In this document: positions 1 to 4,722 of the stretch, one piece after another | How the letters are laid out: each line of letters begins with the position of its first letter | Position numbering within the stretch: the first letter of the stretch is position 1 | NCBI GenBank assembly: GCA_013151785.1 | Contig: JAADHP010000062.1 | Coordinates: forward strand, 1 to 6,140 | Length of the DNA stretch: 6,140 nucleotides | Reading direction: 5' to 3' | Source of the DNA: Nitrospirota bacterium | Lineage (GTDB): Bacteria > Nitrospirota > Thermodesulfovibrionia > Thermodesulfovibrionales > JdFR-85 | The notes under the pieces: model-generated | Told to the model about the DNA's origin: nothing | Databases searched by the model: none | Seen by the model: only the letters and a program-made list of their open reading frames with translations | Position numbers and translations under genes: made by a program

Positions 1-600
1 GCCTGTAACCTGCGTGAACTACGCGATATCATCAGTTCCATAAGTACTGAATCGATCTTTCATCATACCTATCAGTTCTTTATGAAAAACCACTCCATGG
101 AGTTTACCAATGACTTTGCACAGTGGATTGCTGATTATCTGGAAGAAAAGATACTTGCAGAAAGGCTCTCCAATATTGACCCCTATTCATTCAAGGATGT
201 TAACGAACTGAGAGAGGAGATCCTGAAAATAATAGATGAACACCTTCAGGATTTTCCGCAACAGCGTGATGTCTTCCCCGGGAATGAATTCTATTTCAAT
301 GAGACTGCCACCATAGTCTTTCCGCTTGGTATAAAGGCAAAGAACCTGGCAGAATTTCTCATTGCTATAAGATATGTTGACGGAGAATCCATTTATTATC
401 ATTTTTATGAGGCAAGGACAAGACTTGACAGCCCCTATGATGACTTCTCCAACTGGTTTGAGCACAGCCTTAACAAGAAAGAACTTGCCGAAAATGTAAG
501 GTCTATAGATCCTTTTATGCACAACATAGAAGGGATTCGAGAAAATCTTATTGAAATTGTGGAAAGGGAATTAAGAAAAGATATGGAGGAAACACTGTAG
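1..600 (+). CDS. DUF5752-like protein, internally duplicated (5' end outside window)
   Basis: The frame is open from the first base to the TAG at 598-600, giving 199 visible residues. The Met at 82 is internal, because family-like sequence continues upstream of it, so the true start lies left of the window. The protein is two tandem copies of one unit. Residues 3-82 align with 115-191 (numbering from base 1) at an offset of 109-112. Shared positions include NL near the start, S-I-x-x-H-x-Y (18-24 and 130-136), D-F-x-x-W (38-42 and 148-152), an I-D-P triplet (59-61 and 169-171), and a C-terminal R-E helix. From memory this pattern matches DUF5752, whose members are about 210-220 residues, so perhaps 15-20 residues are missing. 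It is acidic and probably helical, with no signal peptide or membrane segment in the visible part. Its biochemical role is unknown. The overlap with the trehalose glycosyltransferase gene suggests a linked job. The reading frame is certain; the family name is recall without a search. Confidence 0.85.
   Translation, partial: ACNLRELRDIISSISTESIFHHTYQFFMKNHSMEFTNDFAQWIADYLEEKILAERLSNIDPYSFKDVNELREEILKIIDEHLQDFPQQRDVFPGNEFYFNETATIVFPLGIKAKNLAEFLIAIRYVDGESIYYHFYEARTRLDSPYDDFSNWFEHSLNKKELAENVRSIDPFMHNIEGIRENLIEIVERELRKDMEETL
585..590 (+). promoter_or_regulatory. Ribosome binding site for the TreT-like gene
   Basis: GGAGGA lies 9 nt upstream of the GTG at 600, a near-ideal Shine-Dalgarno and spacing. 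It sits inside the last codons of the upstream gene and supports the GTG that overlaps that gene's TAG (shared G at 600) over the next in-frame ATG at 684. Starting at 684 would remove the first 28 residues, which TreT proteins normally have ahead of the INSTREGGG motif. Confidence 0.8.
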
Positions 601-1820
601 TGTTAGACCAGTATGTAGGTATCTCACCAAAAGGCGATATATTGCTTATAAAGCAATTATGCCAGAAGCTAAAGGGCCTTACCATGCTTCATATCAATTC
701 CACCCGTGAGGGTGGAGGTGTGGCAGAGATCCTTCAAAGGATGATTCCCCTCATAGAGGGGCTCGAAGTGGCAGTCAGATGGGAGGTAATAGAAGGAGAT
801 AGCAGGTTTTTTGATGTAACAAAAAAGATACACAATGCACTTCAGGGCTTTCCTGAAGAGTTTACTGACGATATGTGGCAATACCACTATGAAATCAACA
901 GGAAAAATGCCAGACGGATTGATTTGAATGCTGACATGGTATTCATTCACGACCCACAGCCTGTCCCCCTTGTTGATTTCAGACCAAAAGGGAAAAACAT
1001 ATGGGTATGGAGATGCCATATTGACCTTTCCAATCCCCAGAAAGACGTATGTGACAGATTAACGAAATACTATGAAAAATACGATGCCGGAATATACCAT
1101 GTATCAAAGTTTGCCCGTGGTGCCAAGGCCTTTGAATTCATTGTTCCACCCTCCATAGACCCTCTAAGTGATAAGAATCGAGAATTGACTAAAGAAGAGA
1201 TACATGAAACCCTTGACAGATTTCAGATACCTCACGACAGACCAATCATCCTGCAGGTCTCCCGCTTTGATAGATTCAAGGATCCCATAGGTGTAATCAA
1301 GGCATACAGGATGGTCAAGAGATACAACGACTGTGTACTCGTCCTCGCAGGCAGCCCGGCCTCTGATGACCCCGAAGGACAGGAGGTGCTCCAGGAGGTT
1401 AAGGATTACGCCTCCGACGATCCTGATATAAAGATACTGCTTTTACCACCCTACAGTGACAAAGAGATCAATGCCCTGCAAAGGGCTGCAACAGTTGTAT
1501 TACAGAAATCATTAAAAGAGGGCTTTGGCCTGACCGTATCCGAGGCCATGTGGAAAGGCAAACCTGTTATAGGTGGCGCTGTAGGGGGAATCCCATTGCA
1601 GATAATCCATCGAGTAACGGGATTCCTTGTTTATTCCATCGAGGGAGCTGCCTTCAGAATAAGGCAGTTTTTAAATAACCCTGAGATGACAGTGGGCATG
1701 GGCGAGAAGGGAAGAGAACATGTGAGACAGAACTTTCTGATTACCCGTCAGATTCGGGATTATCTCTCAATATGGTATCATATACTAAAAGGAGGTAAGA
1801 GAGTTTTAGAATTAGGATGA
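600..1820 (+). CDS. treT: TreT-like trehalose synthase (GT4 glycosyltransferase)
   Basis: This 406-residue cytoplasmic GT-B enzyme matches the trehalose glycosyltransferring synthase family. TreT makes trehalose in one step from NDP-glucose and glucose, with retention of configuration. The N-terminal acceptor domain carries the hallmark INSTREGGGVAEIL stretch (32-45), then VIEGDSRFF (63-71), VTKKIHNALQG (73-83), FIHDPQP (115-121) and WRCHIDLSNP (137-146). The C-terminal nucleotide-sugar domain has SRFDRFKDP (221-229), whose R222 and K227 are the likely phosphate-binding pair. It also has the GT4 E-x7-E motif, E307 to E315 in KEGFGLTVSEA, followed by GKPVIGGAVGGIP (320-332). Length is typical and no key motif is missing. 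The start is GTG at 600, overlapping the upstream stop; the end overlaps the next ATG in an ATGA. It may work alone or as the partner of the TPS/TPP protein encoded next. Donor nucleotide and preferred direction cannot be read from sequence. Confidence 0.9.
   Translation: MLDQYVGISPKGDILLIKQLCQKLKGLTMLHINSTREGGGVAEILQRMIPLIEGLEVAVRWEVIEGDSRFFDVTKKIHNALQGFPEEFTDDMWQYHYEINRKNARRIDLNADMVFIHDPQPVPLVDFRPKGKNIWVWRCHIDLSNPQKDVCDRLTKYYEKYDAGIYHVSKFARGAKAFEFIVPPSIDPLSDKNRELTKEEIHETLDRFQIPHDRPIILQVSRFDRFKDPIGVIKAYRMVKRYNDCVLVLAGSPASDDPEGQEVLQEVKDYASDDPDIKILLLPPYSDKEINALQRAATVVLQKSLKEGFGLTVSEAMWKGKPVIGGAVGGIPLQIIHRVTGFLVYSIEGAAFRIRQFLNNPEMTVGMGEKGREHVRQNFLITRQIRDYLSIWYHILKGGKRVLELG
1791..1820 (+). promoter_or_regulatory. 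Translational-coupling junction: distant GGAGG and ATGA overlap
   Basis: A strong GGAGG at 1791-1795 lies 21 nt before the ATG at 1817, too far for ordinary initiation. An in-frame TAA at 1796-1798 rules out an earlier start upstream of it; only a rare ATT at 1811 lies between. The ATG shares ATGA with the TGA of the preceding gene (1818-1820), and only AGG (1814-1816) abuts it. The arrangement fits termination-reinitiation, tying synthesis of the TPS/TPP protein to that of the TreT-like protein. This is inference from layout. Confidence 0.55.
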
Positions 1821-4054
1821 CGGGAAACCTTAAAGCACTTCTTGACGGACCATTTACAGATAAAGAACTTATAATTGTCACAAACAGGCAGCCCTATGTG
1901 TATAAAAAAACACCGTCAGGGGTAAAGGCAGAAAAAACAGCAGGTGGACTTGCCACTGCCCTTGACGATGTCATGAAGGCAGTGGGGGGCACATGGGTTG
2001 CCTGGGGCAGTGGAAATGCTGACAAAGAGGTAGCGGATGATAAGGACACTGTTCTGGTTCCACCTGAAAACCCCACATACAGACTGAAACTGATCTGGTT
2101 AAGCCATATAGATGCAGAAAACTACTATCATGGTTTTTCCAATCAGGTTCTGTGGCCACTCTGCCATATTGCACTTGAGCGTGTATATTTCAGGAAACGA
2201 TTCTGGGAGCATTATAAAAAGGTAAACAGGATTTTCTCTGAAGGTGTAATTGATGTTGCGTCAGAGGATAGCATAGTATGGGTTCATGATTACCATCTCT
2301 GTCTGTTACCGTCTCTACTGCGTGAACAGAAGCCTGAGTTGACGATTGCACACTTCTGGCATATCCCCTGGCCTGACTGGAGTGTATTCAGGGTATGTCC
2401 CCATGCCAAGGAACTGATAGAAGGACTCCTGGGTAATGATCTTCTCTGCTTTCAGATCCCTCTTTTTGTAAAGAACTTCATTGATTGTGTACGTGAAACC
2501 ACCAATGCAGAGATAGACTACCACCATCAGACAATATCCTATCAAAACCACATCACACAGGTGAAGGCATTCCCCATAAGCATTGACTATGAGAAATTCC
2601 ACACCATTGCCTCATCCAGGAAGGTCCAGAAACTTATTAACAAAATAAAGGACAGTTATGACATCAACTCTAAATATATAGCAGTGGGTGTGGACAGGCT
2701 TGAATACACAAAGGCACTGATTAAAAGACTGCAGGCACTGGATCTGTTTTTCGAGAAATACAGGAAACTAAGAAAAGACTTCACATACATCCAGATATCA
2801 ACTGCCACACGCCTGAGAGAGCCTTACCTGAGCTACAAAAAGACCGTAGAGAAGCTCATCTCGGAGATTAACAACCGCTACGGCACTGATGACTGGACAC
2901 CTATAATCTACATAGACAAAAAGCTTGACATCTCGGAACTGGTTGCATTCTACAGAATGGCTGATCTTGCCATAATCAGTTCCATCTACGACGGAATGAA
3001 TCTTGTTGCCAAGGAGTTTGTAGCCTCACAGGTTGAACACAAGGGGGTTCTGATCCTGAGCGAGCTTGCAGGCGCTGCCGATGAACTGACAGGTGCCCTT
3101 CTGATTAATCCATACGATATAGAAGGGTTCGCTGAAACAATACACAGATCTCTCATCATGCCTGATGATGAAAAACGGAACAGAATCCTTCAATTAAGAC
3201 AGCAGGTCAGGGACAACGATGTCTACCGCTGGATCACTGACATATTATCTGATGTGGCTACCATATCAACAATGAAGAATAAAGAGTGTGTTTATCTCTT
3301 CAATACATTGGATGAAATAATCAGGGATATAAAATCAAAAGACTCTTTCCTCTTTCTTGATTATGACGGCACATTAACCCCCATTGTTTCCACACCTGAC
3401 AGGGCTATCCTGAGCAGGGAGATGAAGGATCTTCTCATAGAACTGAAGGAACATTATCCCATTGCCATAATCACGGGCAGATCATTATCCAACATCATGG
3501 AAATTGTAGGGATTGATGGTATTCTCTATGCCGGTAACCACGGTGCAGAGATATGGGATGGGCAAAAGGAGATCATAAGCCATGAGGTGGAAAGCTGCCG
3601 TCAGGCATTGAAAGAATTTCTTGATCGTCTTGAAAAAGAGATGGGGGATATCAGGGGAATACAGATTGAGGACAAGGGCGCCACTGCAAGTATACACTAT
3701 CGGAATGTTTCTGTAAAGGAACTGGGAAGGCTTATCAGCACATTCAAGCGCATCTCAAAGGATTATGAAGCCCTATTCCGCATTACCCATGGCAAGAAGG
3801 TTTTCGAGATCCGTCCTGTGAACTCCTGGCACAAGGGTGATGCAGTACTCTGGTTGCTGGAAAGATTTGACCACAGCAGATACCCCATCTATATTGGAGA
3901 TGATACCACTGATGAGGATGCCTTCATGGCTATAGCAGGCAAAGGAATCTCCATAGGAGTGGGATACAATTGCAAGGCAGACTATTACATAAAGGATCAA
4001 TCAGAGGTAAAGGATTTCCTGGAGAAACTATTACATACCCAGAGCCAGTTCTAA
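1817..4054 (+). CDS. otsA-otsB: Fused trehalose-6-phosphate synthase / trehalose-6-phosphatase
   Basis: This 745-residue cytoplasmic fusion contains both enzymes of the OtsAB pathway: NDP-glucose plus glucose 6-phosphate gives trehalose 6-phosphate, which is then dephosphorylated to trehalose. Residues ~17-475 are a GT20 synthase: TNRQPY (22-27), GGLA (43-46), Y104 and W113 in YHGFSNQVLWPL, VHDYHL (156-161), HIPWP (182-186), R294 and K299 in GVDRLEYTKA, R332, and DGMNLVAKE (392-400). Spacing of D158, H182, R294, K299, R332, D392 and E400 matches E. coli OtsA D130, H154, R262, K267, R300, D361 and E369. Residues ~505-740 are an HAD phosphatase: DYDGTLTP (515-522, D515 nucleophile, D517 acid/base), ITGRS (552-556), NHGAE (574-578), VFEIRP (662-667), WHKGDA (671-676) and GDDTTDED (694-701). 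Both halves look catalytically complete. Family deviations are Y391 (usually Arg), E296 (usually Asp) and A300 (usually Gly). The fusion resembles the Thermoproteus tenax TPSP type. The product could differ if the synthase acceptor differs, but the phosphatase half favours trehalose 6-phosphate. Confidence 0.93.
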   Translation: MTGNLKALLDGPFTDKELIIVTNRQPYVYKKTPSGVKAEKTAGGLATALDDVMKAVGGTWVAWGSGNADKEVADDKDTVLVPPENPTYRLKLIWLSHIDAENYYHGFSNQVLWPLCHIALERVYFRKRFWEHYKKVNRIFSEGVIDVASEDSIVWVHDYHLCLLPSLLREQKPELTIAHFWHIPWPDWSVFRVCPHAKELIEGLLGNDLLCFQIPLFVKNFIDCVRETTNAEIDYHHQTISYQNHITQVKAFPISIDYEKFHTIASSRKVQKLINKIKDSYDINSKYIAVGVDRLEYTKALIKRLQALDLFFEKYRKLRKDFTYIQISTATRLREPYLSYKKTVEKLISEINNRYGTDDWTPIIYIDKKLDISELVAFYRMADLAIISSIYDGMNLVAKEFVASQVEHKGVLILSELAGAADELTGALLINPYDIEGFAETIHRSLIMPDDEKRNRILQLRQQVRDNDVYRWITDILSDVATISTMKNKECVYLFNTLDEIIRDIKSKDSFLFLDYDGTLTPIVSTPDRAILSREMKDLLIELKEHYPIAIITGRSLSNIMEIVGIDGILYAGNHGAEIWDGQKEIISHEVESCRQALKEFLDRLEKEMGDIRGIQIEDKGATASIHYRNVSVKELGRLISTFKRISKDYEALFRITHGKKVFEIRPVNSWHKGDAVLWLLERFDHSRYPIYIGDDTTDEDAFMAIAGKGISIGVGYNCKADYYIKDQSEVKDFLEKLLHTQSQF

Positions 4055-4200
4055 GAATAAGGGAAGAAATATCGAAAGCAGTGCTGTAAACTTTATCGCT
4101 GGATTTGGAACATAGATGAGGGCAGTACTGTCCAAGAAATTCTATAAGAAAGAGGAAAGGCAGGGTGCCGAAGAAAAATAAGCACCACGCCAGTGTCTAC

Positions 4201-4221
4201 AGTAAGCAGTGAGCAGTCAGA
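4201..4221 (+). repeat. Degenerate heptamer repeat, about three units
   Basis: Three consecutive 7-base units read AGTAAGC, AGTGAGC and AGTCAGA. Tracts of an AGTGAGC-like heptamer occur in intergenic DNA of various bacteria. Here the tract is short and decayed, and its function, if any, is unknown. Confidence 0.4.
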
Positions 4222-4238
4222 AGGTTCCGCTGATTTTT
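4215..4238 (+). terminator. Weak candidate terminator for the trehalose operon
   Basis: AGTCAG (4215-4220) can pair with CTGATT (4230-4235), including one G-U, around a 9-nt loop, followed by TTT (4236-4238) within a five-T run. The stem is short and not GC-rich, so it is a poor intrinsic terminator. It is listed because no better one lies between the operon end at 4054 and this point. Confidence 0.2.
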
Positions 4239-4239
4239 A

Positions 4240-4389
4240 AGGCCCAGAGGTGGTTCATCATCCCATTGATGCAATGGGATTTGAATTATAAAAAAACAAA
4301 GTCTTTTCAGTCTTCAGGTGATAGATAAGTATCTTGATGTAAGTCACTGTCGGTATTGCTACATGGCCTTCTTCACCACCTCTGGGCCT
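4240..4389. repeat. 150-base inverted-repeat element with 15-bp perfect arms
   Basis: The left arm at 4240-4254 (AGGCCCAGAGGTGGT) is the exact reverse complement of 4375-4389. Inside it, ATCCCATT (4260-4267) and AATGGGAT (4273-4280) form a perfect 8-bp hairpin around the loop GATGC, extendable by one G-C pair. The remaining interior (4281-4374) is AT-rich, holds an A7 run near 4290, and shows only short potential stems (for example 4337-4341 with 4360-4364). No coding capacity is evident. It could be a MITE-like element or a folded RNA. No target-site duplication is visible at its ends. Confidence 0.6.
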
Positions 4390-4441
4390 GTATGATCTGT
4401 TCTTTACATGATTCAGGCTATGGCATTGAAAAGATGCTGTA

Positions 4442-4471
4442 TTGACTTAATCCTGTAGATTGCATTATTTT
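4442..4471 (+). promoter_or_regulatory. Candidate sigma-70-type promoter upstream of cobQ
   Basis: TTGACT (4442-4447) matches the -35 consensus at five of six bases. TATTTT (4466-4471), 18 nt downstream, matches the -10 at four of six. Transcription would begin near 4478 and give a leader of about 245 nt carrying the structured element at 4555-4693. In an AT-rich gap such matches arise by chance fairly often. Confidence 0.35.
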
Positions 4472-4542
4472 TATGAGGTGCCCTGCCTTGTTATTATGTA
4501 CCTGGAAAGGTTTGAGATGATGGAGTTATAAACGGTTAACAG

Positions 4543-4551
4543 TGCTATATT
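4543..4551 (+). promoter_or_regulatory. Candidate extended -10 promoter abutting the structured element
   Basis: TGC directly precedes TATATT (4546-4551), an extended -10 arrangement, but there is no matching -35. The start would fall near 4557-4559, the G-rich 5' edge of the 22-bp stem. It is an alternative to the promoter at 4442-4471. Confidence 0.25.
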
Positions 4552-4554
4552 ATA

Positions 4555-4693
4555 TAGGGCAGGGGGTATTAATTTTGAGCGGATTTGAATTTTGCAGTAG
4601 TGCTTGCCGTGATGGCAAGCACGCAAAATTACCTCGGAAGCAGCCAGGGATGGCTGCTGAGAATGAGACGAAAAATTAATATCCCCTGTCCTA
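4555..4693 (+). repeat. Structured three-way-junction element (leader RNA or MITE candidate)
   Basis: Bases 4555-4576 pair with 4672-4693 over 22 continuous bp. Two of these (4559 with 4689, 4566 with 4682) are G-U on the + strand and would be A-C mismatches in the opposite transcript. Arm 1 (4588-4630) stacks an 8-bp stem (4588-4595 with 4623-4630) on a 9-bp stem (4600-4608 with 4614-4622), with a one-sided AGTA bulge and a GTGAT loop. Arm 2 (4633-4661) has CTC pairing GAG, a GGA bulge, then 8 bp (4639-4646 with 4651-4658) closed by GGGA, a GNRA-type tetraloop. The element ends 29 nt before the first likely cobQ start. TA lies at both outer ends (4555-4556, 4692-4693), which would suit an IS630/Tc1-type MITE. 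It does not match the cobalamin riboswitch as I know it, and I recognise no RNA family. Confidence 0.65.
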
Positions 4694-4722
4694 CAAGGAC
4701 TTATACGGTTTATCGGACAGTA

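Larger units (their letters stand above)
4055..4722. other. 668-base intergenic gap with two inverted-repeat elements
   Basis: No ORF with recognisable protein character was found on either strand. The gap contrasts with the overlapping genes to its left. It holds a degenerate heptamer tract (4201-4221), a weak terminator-like hairpin (4215-4238), a 150-base inverted-repeat element (4240-4389), candidate promoters (4442-4471, 4543-4551) and a 139-base structured element (4555-4693). Bases 4055-4200 and 4390-4440 show nothing supportable beyond a short GC-poor palindrome at 4120-4133. No tRNA, and no cobalamin riboswitch hallmark (B12 box), was seen ahead of the cobalamin gene. Confidence 0.75.

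Noticed and set aside
82..600. Treating the first gene as a complete 172-residue protein starting at 82
   Set aside because: Upstream codons 3-27 are homologous to residues 115-139 of the same protein, so they are coding and the start lies outside the window.
1894..2602. Several minus-strand ORFs of 60-111 codons antisense to the trehalose genes (also elsewhere within 187-4000) and one of 74 codons antisense to cobQ
   Set aside because: Each lies opposite a strongly supported coding frame and shows no domain or ribosome site of its own.
4116..4181. 21-codon + strand ORF starting ATG with a GGA 6 nt upstream, rich in Lys and Glu
   Set aside because: Too short to distinguish from chance, an in-frame TAG sits directly before it, and no family resemblance is seen. 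It remains a possible small protein only if conserved.
4560..4700. Cobalamin riboswitch upstream of cobQ
   Set aside because: Gene context invites it, and AGCCAGGGA at 4643-4650 faintly resembles part of a B12 box, but this stretch is the stem and loop of a simple hairpin and the other conserved core segments are absent.
4526..4710. Imperfect direct repeat (TTATAAACGGTT at 4526-4537, TTATACGGTT at 4701-4710) as a target-site duplication of the structured element
   Set aside because: The copies differ by two bases and lie 17 and 7 bases outside the element ends, so they do not sit where a duplication should.
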